From Nocardia vermiculata NBRC 100427 (GTDB taxonomy: Bacteria; Actinomycetota; Actinomycetes; Mycobacteriales; Mycobacteriaceae): a DNA stretch of 64,000 nt. Shown piece after piece: positions 25,066 to 32,494 of this stretch. Position numbers and translations under genes: made by a program. Below the pieces are notes generated by a model. That model was given only the letters and a program-made list of their open reading frames with translations, was not told the origin of the DNA and did no database searches. The stretch spans positions 82,985-146,984 of the forward strand of contig NZ_BDCA01000020.1 of NCBI RefSeq assembly GCF_001613265.1, written 5' to 3'. Numbering within the stretch: position 1 is the first letter of the stretch; each line of letters opens with the position of its first letter.

Positions 25066-25706
25066 GTTCGGATCGGGTCTGGTACGCCGCCTACGGGTCG
25101 AATCTGTTCGAGAAGCGATTCACCTACTACCGGGCGGGAGGTAATCCGCCGGGGACACCGCGCATCTATCCCGGATTCACCGACCCCACGCCGCCGGCGC
25201 GCAGCGGGCCGCTGACGTTGCCCGGATGCATCTACTTCTCCGGCGACAGTCCGGTGTGGACCGGTGGGGTCGCGTTCTACGCGCACCGGCCACCCGCGGG
25301 CTGGCCGACCGGTGCCGCCGCCCGCGGATATCTGCTGACCGTCGGGCAGTTCCGCGATCTGATGGCGCAGGAGATGCACCGCGGTCGTGGCGAGGTGCCG
25401 GATTTCGAGCCGGCGGAGGTCGTCCGCCGGGGGTTCCTCCCGCTGGGGGAGGGGCAGTACGAAACCGTCTGGCACGTCGACGATCTGGACGGCTATCCGG
25501 TACTGACCTTCAGCTCGCCCTGGGATCCGGGCACGGTGCCGTTGGACAAGCCGTCGGCGAGATATCTCGGGATGCTGGCCGCCGGGCTCGCGGAATCCCA
25601 TGGCTGGGATTCCGCGCGCATCGTGCGGTATCTGTCCGAAAGGCCAGGTGTGCAGGGGAACTGGGATATCGAGGAGCTCCGTACCGTGGTTGCCACGCAC
25701 CCTTGA
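25062..25706 (+). CDS. Gamma-glutamylcyclotransferase-like protein
   Basis: 214 residues, GTG start. The YGSNL signature is in VWYAAYGSNLFEKRFTYYRAG, then GGVAFYAHRPPAGWPTG and GYLLTVGQFRDLMAQEM, the GGCT fold. Family members release 5-oxoproline from gamma-glutamyl compounds, or act on other amides; the acidic catalytic residue is likely in the QEMHRGRGEV region. The substrate is unknown. The C-terminal third (RYLGMLAAGLAESHGWDSAR) is an added helical part. Confidence 0.8.
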   Translation: MSSDRVWYAAYGSNLFEKRFTYYRAGGNPPGTPRIYPGFTDPTPPARSGPLTLPGCIYFSGDSPVWTGGVAFYAHRPPAGWPTGAAARGYLLTVGQFRDLMAQEMHRGRGEVPDFEPAEVVRRGFLPLGEGQYETVWHVDDLDGYPVLTFSSPWDPGTVPLDKPSARYLGMLAAGLAESHGWDSARIVRYLSERPGVQGNWDIEELRTVVATHP

Positions 25707-25714
25707 AAGCGTAG

Positions 25715-26719
25715 TCAGTTCCGGGCTTCGCGTCGTGTCCGAAGCCGCAGGATGGCGGTGGCCGTGCCCGCGACAACCGGATCGGCATCACCGGTCAGGG
25801 TGGTGAGATCTGCTGTGGTATCGGGGATCTCGGCGAGCGCCTGGGTCAGTCGCAAGCGGGTCGCGGCGTCGGTGCTGTCGTCGAGTTCGGTGCGAACCGC
25901 CCGGACGATTTCGGTGCCCAGATCTGGATTCTCGGCGAGTAGACCGAGTGTTTCGGCGGCTTCGACATCCGACCGTCCGGCGGTGATCATCTCGAGTAGC
26001 GCCGGTATGGCTTCGGGGAGGTGACGACCACCGAGGGTCAACGTGGCACGATCACGCACTGTCGTATCGGGGTCGGTGAGGGCGGTACCGAGCAGCGTCG
26101 ACGCGGCCTCCCCGGGCAGCGCCGCGATGGCGACGACTGCCCGCCGGCGTACGTCGGCATCCGGTGAATCCAGGCCCGGCTCCAGCTCGGCGAGTGCGGC
26201 GTCGCCGGCGCGGGCCAGCGACCACTGCAGCGCACCGGCGACATTCAGATTCTCTTCCGACAGCGCCGCTTCGGCGAGTGCCTGCACCGGCAGTGCGGCG
26301 CCCTCGTGTGCCAGGACCGCCTGCTGCCGGTGTCCGGTGGATTCGGATTCCAGCGCACGCAACAGCGCGACGGTGTGCAGGACCTCGTCCCATTGCGCCG
26401 GGCCTGCCGCCTCGACGCGTTCCAGCGTGTCGAGCAGTTCGGTTTCGGCGGCGATCCGGGCCCGGGTGTGCTCGACCAGTTCGCCCATCAAGGTGTCCGG
26501 TGTGAAGTCAGGATCGTCGAGGGCCCGCTTGGTATCGCTGAGTGTCATCCCCAGCGTGCGCAGGCTCTCGACGTGGAAGAGCCGACGGATGTCGTCGGCG
26601 GAGTACTCGCGGTAACCGCCGGTCGTGCGCCCGGTCGGCGACACCAGGCCCAGCTGGTCGTAGTGGCGCAGCATGCGGGCGCTGACCCCACTGCGGCGCG
26701 AGACCTCGCCGATCAACAT
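25715..26719 (-). CDS. MerR-family regulator with HEAT-repeat effector domain
   Basis: 334 residues, ATG 26719 with GGGAG upstream. The N-terminal MerR HTH reads MLIGEVSRRSGVSARMLRHY, then GGYREYSADDIRRLFHVESL. A coiled helix near residues 85-130 (the dimer helix) precedes a HEAT-like repeat domain (residues about 150-330: ALSEENLNVAGALQWSLARA, SPDADVRRRAVVAIAALPGE). The effector domain is unlike metal- or drug-binding MerR proteins. It is the second gene of an operon with another HEAT protein. Confidence 0.9.
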   Translation of the reverse strand: MLIGEVSRRSGVSARMLRHYDQLGLVSPTGRTTGGYREYSADDIRRLFHVESLRTLGMTLSDTKRALDDPDFTPDTLMGELVEHTRARIAAETELLDTLERVEAAGPAQWDEVLHTVALLRALESESTGHRQQAVLAHEGAALPVQALAEAALSEENLNVAGALQWSLARAGDAALAELEPGLDSPDADVRRRAVVAIAALPGEAASTLLGTALTDPDTTVRDRATLTLGGRHLPEAIPALLEMITAGRSDVEAAETLGLLAENPDLGTEIVRAVRTELDDSTDAATRLRLTQALAEIPDTTADLTTLTGDADPVVAGTATAILRLRTRREARN

Positions 26720-26741
26720 CGCGTCGGCTCCCTTCGTGTCC

Positions 26742-27389
26742 TCAGCTGTCCGGACCCGTGACGGATACCCGTTTGGCCAGTTCGAGCGACAGCGTAAACG
26801 CGCTGTCCGGGTCCGATCGCAACCTGTCCGTCGCCTCGGCATGTGCCCTGACATACGGATCGGGCGACGTCGACGCGGCTTCGAGGACCGGTACGGCGGC
26901 GTCGCCCAGTCCCGCCAGCGCACGGCTCAGACTGCGCTGCATGTCGTGCCCGCCGCGACCGAACTCCTGTGCCAGCTCGGCCGCCAGTTCGGACTCGGCA
27001 TCCGGCGGTACCAGCGCCGCGGCGGCCCGCCATGCACTGAGCGCGACGTCGTCGTCGGTCTCGTGCAGCATCGTCGCCACCCGCGGCCACGCACTGTCGT
27101 CTCCGATCTTGGACAGGGTATGCAACGCCTGACTGCGCGCCTGCGCGATCTCGGAGTCGAGTTCGATGAGCAGCCGGGGCACTGTGTCCGGTGCCGGCAG
27201 TCGGCACAGTGCCCAGGTGAGCATGTCCCGCACGAAGAAGTCCGGTTCCACCGCACACCGGTCCACCAGCACCTCCAGCAGTTCTGCGGCACCGCGCGTC
27301 CCGGCCGCCAGTGCGGCCCGTAACCGAATCGACGACTCGGGATCGGTCAGTGCGGTGACAATGCGAGCCTCCGGCTCGTAGTGGTTCAT
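26742..27389 (-). CDS. HEAT-repeat protein
   Basis: 215 residues, ATG 27389 with AAGGAGG 10 nt upstream. Repeats of the HEAT type run through the protein: TDPESSIRLRAALAAGTRGA, DEIAQARSQALHTLSKIGDD-like units with EPDFFVRDMLTWALCRLPAP and SPDPYVRAHAEATDRLRSDP. It lies 22 nt upstream of the MerR-HEAT gene, behind a MerR-type promoter, and shares its repeat type; the two may bind each other. No enzyme motif is visible. Confidence 0.85.
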   Translation of the reverse strand: MNHYEPEARIVTALTDPESSIRLRAALAAGTRGAAELLEVLVDRCAVEPDFFVRDMLTWALCRLPAPDTVPRLLIELDSEIAQARSQALHTLSKIGDDSAWPRVATMLHETDDDVALSAWRAAAALVPPDAESELAAELAQEFGRGGHDMQRSLSRALAGLGDAAVPVLEAASTSPDPYVRAHAEATDRLRSDPDSAFTLSLELAKRVSVTGPDS

Positions 27390-27414
27390 GACAGACCCAC
27401 CTCCTTCACCGACG

Positions 27415-27445
27415 ATTCGACTCCTTGTCACAGTGTGAAGGTCAA
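27415..27445 (-). promoter_or_regulatory. MerR-type promoter with 19-bp spacer and central dyad
   Basis: On the minus strand TTGACC (27445-27440), a 19-nt spacer and TCGAAT (27420-27415) precede the HEAT gene. The spacer contains the perfect dyad TCACA-C-TGTGA (27428-27438). A 19-20-nt spacer with a central dyad is the hallmark of promoters that MerR regulators activate. Confidence 0.6.
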
Positions 27446-27454
27446 GCCATCGCC

Positions 27455-28327
27455 TCATACCTGGGTCGAAGCGGTGTGCAAAGCCAGGCGGGCCGCGGCG
27501 ACAGCGGGGTGGTCGAGGGTGCCCGAGCGGTAGGCGATGTGGGTGCGGCGCAGGAATGGCATCGGGCTCAGGTGCACGGTGGCGTTCACTCGTGCCGGAA
27601 TGGCGAGCTCGGGAATGAAGGCCACGCCCTGGCCGGCCGCGACCAGGGCGAAGACGGTGCCGAAATCATCGGAGCGGTGCCGGATGCGCGGAGCGAAACC
27701 GGCTGCTTCGCAGGCCCGCACGGTCATGGTGTGGCAGAGGGTTCCGGGAGTGCCCGCGATCCACGGCGAATGGCGGTATTCGGTAAGTGGTTTCGCGGTG
27801 CGAGCCGCGAGGTAGACCGGCTCCTCGAAGTACGGTTCGGTGTCCAGGCCGGGTTCCCGCCCGGCGGGTACATAGTCGTACTCCTGGATCAGTGCGATAT
27901 CGAGCGAACCGGTGCGCAGCGCACCCGGTACCTCGGCCGGATCCAGTTCGGTCACCTGGAGTTCCAGCCGCGGGTGGTCGCGGCTCAGGGTCACCAGTGC
28001 GGTCGGCAGGAGTCGTTGCACCGCGGTGGGGAACGCGCCGATGCGCAGGGTGCCGGTGAGTTCGGTTCGGGCTGTGACCAGTTCGGCCTCGGCCTGTTCG
28101 AGGATCGCGAGAACCGATTCGGTGTGCTCGACCAGGCGGTGGGCGGCGGGAGTGAGAACCACTCGGCGTCCGGTGCGTTCGAGCAGGACGGTGCCGGTTT
28201 CGCGTTCCAGGATGGTCAACTGTTGGGAAACCGCTGACGGGGTATACGACAGGGAATCTGCCACTGCGGCGATCGTGCGGCGATGAGCCAGTTCACGGAG
28301 TAGACGCAGTCGCCGTAGCTCGAGCAT
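27455..28327 (-). CDS. LysR-family transcriptional regulator
   Basis: 290 residues. HTH in ELAHRRTIAAVADSLSYTPS, then AVSQQLTILERETGTVLLER. The effector domain follows: GTLRIGAFPTAVQRLLPTAL, DIALIQEYDYVPAG, and VAAGQGVAFIPELAI. It diverges from a DapA-like lyase with 70 nt between them and a dyad at its own start, so it most likely controls that gene. The ligand is unknown. Confidence 0.92.
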   Translation of the reverse strand: MLELRRLRLLRELAHRRTIAAVADSLSYTPSAVSQQLTILERETGTVLLERTGRRVVLTPAAHRLVEHTESVLAILEQAEAELVTARTELTGTLRIGAFPTAVQRLLPTALVTLSRDHPRLELQVTELDPAEVPGALRTGSLDIALIQEYDYVPAGREPGLDTEPYFEEPVYLAARTAKPLTEYRHSPWIAGTPGTLCHTMTVRACEAAGFAPRIRHRSDDFGTVFALVAAGQGVAFIPELAIPARVNATVHLSPMPFLRRTHIAYRSGTLDHPAVAAARLALHTASTQV

Positions 28328-28330
28328 AAG

Positions 28331-28347
28331 TTCAGCTTAAGCCTGAA
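28331..28347. promoter_or_regulatory. Candidate LysR operator
   Basis: TTCAG-N7-CTGAA with a palindromic centre (GCTTAAGC) lies in the divergent region between the LysR gene and the DapA-like gene. It fits the T-N11-A LysR box pattern. Confidence 0.55.
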
Positions 28348-28397
28348 CGAATGTATCTGAAATAGACCTGAAGAGTCGGATCGATAAGGCTGGTGAC

Positions 28398-29267
28398 ATG
28401 AGCATTCGAGGACTGTTCGTACCGCTGATCACGCCGTTCACCGCGGCCGGGGAGGTGGATTACGGCGTGCTGGAGCGGCTCGCGCACGAGGCTGTGGATG
28501 CCGGTGCGGCGGGAATCGTCGCGCTCGGAACCACGGCCGAGCCGGCGACCCTGGATGCGGAGGAGCGGGCGGCGATCGTGAATACCTGCGCCGAGGTCTG
28601 CGGTGAGCGGGAGGTGGCGCTGATCGTCGGAACCGGGTCGAACTCGACTGCCGATTCGGAACGGGCCCTGGCAGGGCTCGATCCGCGGGCGACGGCCGCA
28701 TTGACCGTTGTTCCGTACTACACCAAACCGTCGCAGCGGGGGATCGTCGAGCATTTCCGCAGGCTGGCGGCCGCGAGCCCGGTGCCATTGGTGATCTACA
28801 ACGTGCCGCATCGGACCGGGCGCCCACTGGATGTGGAGACGTTGCGGGAGTTGGCGGAGCTGCCGAATATCGCTGCCTTCAAACATGCGGTAGGGGCGGT
28901 GGACGAAACGACCGTCGCGTGGATGGCGACGGTAGGGGAACGGACATCGGTACTGTGCGGCGACGATCTGTTTACCGCGGCATTACTCGCCCTGGGCGCC
29001 GATGGAGCCATTCTGACCTGCTCGAATGTGGCCACTGCGGATTATGTGGAGTTGGTCGACGCCTGGCACGACGGCAGGGTCGAACAGGCGCGCAAGATCG
29101 GTAACCGCCTGGTCCCACTGGCCAGGGCATTGTTCGCCGAAGCAAATCCGGTCGTGGTGAAAGGGGTTCTGGCCGCGCAGGGGCGCATACCGGCGCCCTG
29201 TGTGCGGTTGCCGCTGCTGCCGGCCTGCGAGGAGTCGGTGACAGCGGCGCTGGCCGCTCTCGGTTGA
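28398..29267 (+). CDS. Dihydrodipicolinate synthase / N-acetylneuraminate lyase family protein
   Basis: 289 residues, class I aldolase barrel. Signatures: LFVPLITPFTAAGEVDYGVL, GTTAEPATLDAEERAAIV (the usual GTTGE/S motif), the Tyr of VIYNVPHRTGRPL and the Schiff-base lysine in NIAAFKHAVG. This could be a true DapA (aspartate semialdehyde plus pyruvate) or a sugar-acid aldolase; Ala in GTTAE and a dedicated LysR neighbour argue for caution. It is probably a peripheral paralogue, as core dapA usually lies beside dapB or a nuclease gene. Confidence 0.85.
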   Translation: MSIRGLFVPLITPFTAAGEVDYGVLERLAHEAVDAGAAGIVALGTTAEPATLDAEERAAIVNTCAEVCGEREVALIVGTGSNSTADSERALAGLDPRATAALTVVPYYTKPSQRGIVEHFRRLAAASPVPLVIYNVPHRTGRPLDVETLRELAELPNIAAFKHAVGAVDETTVAWMATVGERTSVLCGDDLFTAALLALGADGAILTCSNVATADYVELVDAWHDGRVEQARKIGNRLVPLARALFAEANPVVVKGVLAAQGRIPAPCVRLPLLPACEESVTAALAALG

Positions 29268-29271
29268 GCGT

Positions 29272-29469
29272 TCAGTGTTCGGAGCCGGACTCTCCGTCCC
29301 GGTGCTGGCGGGAGATCCGCCACAGAAATTCCGGGTCGTCATCTGGGCCGACGACCCTACGGTGCCGCTGCGGACCACGACCGGTGCGAGACATCGCCTC
29401 CGGTCCGAATGCTTTCCAGCACAGCACCGCGACCGCCACGACCGCGATGAGTGCCAACAGGTACGCCAC
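29272..29469 (-). CDS. Small single-helix membrane protein
   Basis: 65 residues from GTG 29469, 8 nt after AGGAGG (29483-29478); a GTG at 29478 lies on top of the ribosome site. AYLLALIAVVAVAVLCWKAF is one membrane helix, then a basic and acidic tail with RRVVGPDDDPEFLWRISRQH. It lies convergent to the DapA-like gene, stop to stop within 5 nt, and downstream of bldC. The function is unknown. Confidence 0.65.
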   Translation of the reverse strand: MAYLLALIAVVAVAVLCWKAFGPEAMSRTGRGPQRHRRVVGPDDDPEFLWRISRQHRDGESGSEH

Positions 29470-29542
29470 GTCGCTCACCTCCTGACTTCGAGGGTAGCCC
29501 GCGCACGTACCCGGGGCACTGTGACCACGCGAATGGTCTCGC

Positions 29543-29776
29543 TCAGGGGCGAGTGGCCTCGGTGGTCAGGGACCTCAGTAGCTGCATCACCTCGGTCTCG
29601 CGGAAGCGCCGGTGCCCACCCGGGGTGCGCAGTGAGCCCAGACGTCCGGCGTGTGCCCAGCGGGTGACCGTCTTCGGATCTACGTGGAACAGTGCCGCCA
29701 CCTGGCCGGGGGTCAGAAGGGCCTCCTGGCCGTTGACGGAACCCAACGAGCGGCTCGCCGCGGTGATCGCAGTCAT
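29543..29776 (-). CDS. bldC: BldC-family MerR-like DNA-binding protein
   Basis: 77 residues, ATG 29776 with GGAAAGG upstream. The BldC signature is complete: EALLTPGQVAALFHVDPKTV, then TRWAHAGRLGSLRTPGGHRR and FRETEVMQLLRSL. BldC proteins are small MerR-type proteins that bind direct repeats and delay differentiation in Streptomyces; in nocardioforms the role is less clear. The long upstream region (29777-29997) is shared with the divergent DUF4229 gene and carries two GGAAGTAAT copies at about 29871 and 29910, a possible autoregulatory pair. Confidence 0.9.
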   Translation of the reverse strand: MTAITAASRSLGSVNGQEALLTPGQVAALFHVDPKTVTRWAHAGRLGSLRTPGGHRRFRETEVMQLLRSLTTEATRP

Positions 29777-29997
29777 TCGCAAACCTTTCCGTATTCGACA
29801 GATCCCTCATCAATTAGCGACATCGTTGCACCACCACCCCCACCTACTCGAATGATCTAACGTTGGTAAAGGGGAAGTAATAGACAAAACGGATATGCGT
29901 TCGGTTGGAAGTAATCGGGCAGCGAACCTCCGGCGACTCGATCGCCGGATGCCGGGCAGGTCGGAAGGGGTGAGTCGGCGTCGCCTACCCTGGTCGT

Positions 29998-30333
29998 GTG
30001 ACTGATGCATCCCGATCCGACGACGCCGCGAGCGATCGGGCCCCGGCCTCCGCGGGCCGTCGGCTCGCCCGCAACCTGGCGCTGTACACGGTGGCCCGGT
30101 TGGCGCTGGTCGCGGTCCTCGCCGCCGTCATCGTGGGGGTGGCGAAGGTGGTGGACGTCGACATCCCGCTGATCGTGTCGCTGCTCTTCGCCCTGGTCGT
30201 CGCGATGCCGCTGTCGCTGGTGCTGTTCAAGCGGCTGCGGACCCGAGTGAACGAGGACATCGCCGCCGTCGACGAGAAGCGCCGCAACGACAAGGCGAAC
30301 CTCCGCGCCCGCATGCGTGGGGAGGGCCAGTGA
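29998..30333 (+). CDS. DUF4229 membrane protein
   Basis: 111 residues. An acidic, disordered N-terminus precedes two membrane helices (LARNLALYTVARLALVAVLA; IPLIVSLLFALVVAMPLSLV) and a charged end (RTRVNEDIAAVDEKRRNDKA). TACCCT 6 nt before the GTG suggests a leaderless mRNA. The stop overlaps a short GTG frame (GTGA) with GGAGGGCCA just before it. The role is unknown. Confidence 0.85.
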   Translation: MTDASRSDDAASDRAPASAGRRLARNLALYTVARLALVAVLAAVIVGVAKVVDVDIPLIVSLLFALVVAMPLSLVLFKRLRTRVNEDIAAVDEKRRNDKANLRARMRGEGQ

Positions 30334-30445
30334 GCAACAATCGCGAAGCGGCTCGGTGGCCCGACCGGGTGCGGGTGTCCCGCATATCTCAGGAGGGCCA
30401 GTGAGTGACAATCGCCGCGCGGTTCGGTGGGGCGATCGGTTGGCA
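30321..30445 (+). repeat. Imperfect tandem duplication of a gene-start region
   Basis: GGAGGGCCAGTGAG occurs at 30321 and 30392, and about 55 nt after each are similar (ACAATCGC..GCGG.TCGGTGG). The offset is 71 nt. Each copy carries a ribosome site and a GTG. Confidence 0.65.
30330..30404 (+). CDS. Possible leader peptide 1, 24 residues
   Basis: GTG 30330 overlaps the DUF4229 stop (GTGA) behind GGAGGGCCA. It encodes VSNNREAARWPDRVRVSRIS plus four residues and ends in another GTGA. It lies in the first copy of the duplication. Coding is uncertain. Confidence 0.3.
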   Translation: MSNNREAARWPDRVRVSRISQEGQ

Positions 30446-30460
30446 GTGAGCGGCCGGTGA
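30401..30460 (+). CDS. Possible leader peptide 2, 19 residues
   Basis: GTG 30401 (second copy of GGAGGGCCA) encodes VSDNRRAVRWGDRLAVSGR and stops in GTGA, whose GTG is the start of the PLP-enzyme gene. The two leaders and the enzyme are thus chained by 4-nt overlaps. Confidence 0.3.
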   Translation: MSDNRRAVRWGDRLAVSGR

Positions 30461-31542
30461 GGTTCTGTGATCGCAGTATCTCGCGCGACTGGGTCGACAA
30501 TGCGGTGCGGCTGATCGAGGCGGATGCGCAGCGCAGTGCCGACACCCATCTGCTGCGGTACCCCCTGCCTCCGGAGTGGGGGGTGCGGCTGTATCTCAAG
30601 GACGAGTCGACGCACCCGACCGGAAGTCTGAAGCATCGGCTGGCGCGGTCGCTGTTCCTGTACGCCATCTGCAACGGCTGGGTGTGCGAGGGGACGACGA
30701 TCGTGGAGGCCTCGTCGGGGTCGACCGCGATCAGTGAGGCGTATTTCGCGAAACTGCTGGGTCTGGATTTCGTCTCGGTGGTGCCGGCGAGTACCTCGCG
30801 GGAGAAGATCGCGCTGATCGAGGCGCAGGGCGGTCGCTGTCACTTCGTCGAGCGGCCGCCGGATATCTACACCGAGGCGGTCCGGTTGGCGGCCGAATGC
30901 GACGGCCACTACATGGACCAGTTCACCTACGCCGAGCGGGCCACCGACTGGCGGGGTAACAACAATATCGCCGAGTCCATCTATCACCAGCTGGAGCTGG
31001 AGACTCATCCGATTCCGGATTGGATCGTGGTGGGGGCGGGCACCGGTGGCACCAGTGCGACCATCGGCCGCTACATCCGCTATCGCCGGCATGCGACCAG
31101 GCTGGCCGTGGTCGATCCGGAGAATTCCGCGTTCTACGGCGGGTACGAGGTCGGCGACGCCGACTATCAGACGGGTATGCCGTCGCGGATCGAGGGAATC
31201 GGCCGGCCGCGGGTGGAGCCGTCGTTCATCCGGCAGGTCGTCGATCGGATGATCGAGGTACCCGATGCCGCGTCGATCGCCGCATGCCGTCATGCCGGTG
31301 CGGTGCTGGGGCGGCGCGTCGGCGGGTCCACCGGCACCAATCTGTGGGGCGCTTTCGCGCTGATTGCCGAAATGATCGCCGCCGGGCGCGAGGGCAGTGT
31401 CGTGACGCTGCTGTGTGATGGTGGGGATCGTTATGCCGGAACGTATTTCGACGACGCGTGGGTGGCCGGGCAGGGAATGGACCTGTCCGAGCCGCATGCC
31501 GTGCTGAGCGAATTCGCCGCGACCGGCCGCTGGTCCGCGTAG
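30457..31542 (+). CDS. PLP-dependent cysteine synthase family protein (Cds1-like)
   Basis: 361 residues from GTG 30457. PLP-lysine in KDESTHPTGSLKHRLARSLF, phosphate loop in VEASSGSTAISEAYFAKLLG, and DQFTYAERATDWRGNNNIAE and GAGTGGTSATIGRYIRYRRH follow. From memory this matches M. tuberculosis Rv3684 (Cds1), an L-cysteine desulfhydrase giving H2S, pyruvate and ammonia, better than a true cysteine synthase; I cannot align it. No strong ribosome site of its own, so translation probably depends on the upstream overlapping frames. Confidence 0.85.
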   Translation: MRFCDRSISRDWVDNAVRLIEADAQRSADTHLLRYPLPPEWGVRLYLKDESTHPTGSLKHRLARSLFLYAICNGWVCEGTTIVEASSGSTAISEAYFAKLLGLDFVSVVPASTSREKIALIEAQGGRCHFVERPPDIYTEAVRLAAECDGHYMDQFTYAERATDWRGNNNIAESIYHQLELETHPIPDWIVVGAGTGGTSATIGRYIRYRRHATRLAVVDPENSAFYGGYEVGDADYQTGMPSRIEGIGRPRVEPSFIRQVVDRMIEVPDAASIAACRHAGAVLGRRVGGSTGTNLWGAFALIAEMIAAGREGSVVTLLCDGGDRYAGTYFDDAWVAGQGMDLSEPHAVLSEFAATGRWSA

Positions 31543-31561
31543 TCGCGCGGCAGTATCGGAT

Positions 31562-31577
31562 CCTCGGGCCACCGAGG
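31562..31577 (+). terminator. Hairpin after the PLP-enzyme gene
   Basis: CCTCGG-GCCA-CCGAGG is a perfect 6-bp stem, extended by GAT/ATC pairs with a small bulge. It separates the PLP gene from the HTH/Clp-N promoter. No T tract follows. Confidence 0.45.
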
Positions 31578-31617
31578 TGATCACACAGCTGCGTTCGCGG
31601 GTGGCGAAATCTTCGAG

Positions 31618-31662
31618 TGTCAATTTTTGTTGACGTGCTTCGAATGTCAACGTAAATTGACG
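31618..31662 (+). promoter_or_regulatory. Tandem operator over a leaderless promoter
   Basis: Two copies of TGTCAA-N6-TTGACG lie at 31618-31635 and 31645-31662, inside a 27-nt direct repeat (CTTCGA precedes both). TTGACG at 31630-31635 is the -35, a 17-nt spacer follows and TAAATT (31653-31658) is the -10, 6 nt before the ATG at 31665. Repressor on these sites would block both promoter elements. Confidence 0.7.
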
Positions 31663-31664
31663 TT

Positions 31665-31886
31665 ATGAGTGAAGCGACGACCCTGGCGGCGGCCGCCGGC
31701 AGTCCGGACCCGCAGGTCGGGCTGCGGGCCGTACTGGCGCTGCGGCGGTTGGCCGAGCGGCTCGAGGCGATTCAGGTGGCCAATGCCCGCAACCAGGGCT
31801 GGTCCTGGCAGGCGATTGCCGACGCGCTCGAGGTCAGCCGGCAGGCGGTCCATCAGAAGTACAACCGGAGAGGCGGAATCCGCTGA
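31665..31886 (+). CDS. Small HTH protein, probable autorepressor
   Basis: 73 residues. LRAVLALRRLAERLEAIQVA then NQGWSWQAIADALEVSRQAV and HQKYNRRGG: an HTH with a helical lead, similar to the HTH at the end of the 15843-16229 protein. Start at the first base after a leaderless promoter. It overlaps the Clp-N gene by 1 nt (TGATG), so the two are translated together; binding to its own two dyads is inferred. Confidence 0.8.
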   Translation: MSEATTLAAAAGSPDPQVGLRAVLALRRLAERLEAIQVANARNQGWSWQAIADALEVSRQAVHQKYNRRGGIR

Positions 31887-32473
31887 TGTTCGAACGATTT
31901 GCCAAGGCGCCGCGGTACGCCATCGTGGTCGCCCAGGAGGAAGCACGCGAATTGCGTTCGCCCAGCATCGAAGTCGAGCACGTGCTGCTCGGTCTGCTGA
32001 TGAGCCCGGATCCGTTGCTGCGAAAAGTGTTCGACGACAACGATGTCGATGCCGCCAGTGTGCGGCACAAGCTGACCGTCGCGCATCCGGAGAAGCCGTT
32101 GGGAGAGGAGGACGCTGCCGCGCTGAAGGCGATCGGCATAGATCTGGACGCGGTCCGCGACAGTGTGCAGGCCACCTTCGGTGAGGACGTGTTCGACGAG
32201 CCTGCTCCCAGTGCGGGGAAGGGGCGTGGCCGGTTCCGGCTCGGCGGGTCGATGTCCTTCGGGCATATCCCGTTCTCCGGTGACGCGAAGAAATCGCTGG
32301 AACTGGCGCTGCGCGAGGCGCTTTCCCGTGGTGACGATCGCATCGAGGCGGGGCACGTCCTGCTGGGTGTGCTGCGCGCGGCCAATCCTGCGACCAGTGA
32401 GCTGCTGGGAGGCGAGGACGGAATGGCGCAACTGCGCACCGCCGTCCACGAAATGCTCGATCGCGCGGCCTGA
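31886..32473 (+). CDS. Clp N-terminal domain protein without ATPase domains
   Basis: 195 residues. Two Clp-N repeats: ERFAKAPRYAIVVAQEEARE with PSIEVEHVLLGLLMSPD, and GDAKKSLELALREALSRGDD with RIEAGHVLLGVLRAANPATS. The repeats match the substrate/adaptor-binding domain of ClpC, but no AAA+ domain follows. From memory, mycobacterial ClpC2/ClpC3 are such proteins and can intercept ClpC1-binding ligands. A role as decoy or sensor of ClpC adaptors or inhibitors is plausible. Overlaps the HTH gene by 1 nt. Confidence 0.88.
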   Translation: MFERFAKAPRYAIVVAQEEARELRSPSIEVEHVLLGLLMSPDPLLRKVFDDNDVDAASVRHKLTVAHPEKPLGEEDAAALKAIGIDLDAVRDSVQATFGEDVFDEPAPSAGKGRGRFRLGGSMSFGHIPFSGDAKKSLELALREALSRGDDRIEAGHVLLGVLRAANPATSELLGGEDGMAQLRTAVHEMLDRAA

Positions 32474-32494
32474 GGCCGCCGCTAGCATTGCCGC

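Noticed and set aside
31886..32473. Truncated full-length ClpC
   Set aside because: No AAA+ remnants follow, and the gene ends cleanly with its own downstream neighbour; it is a Clp-N-only protein.
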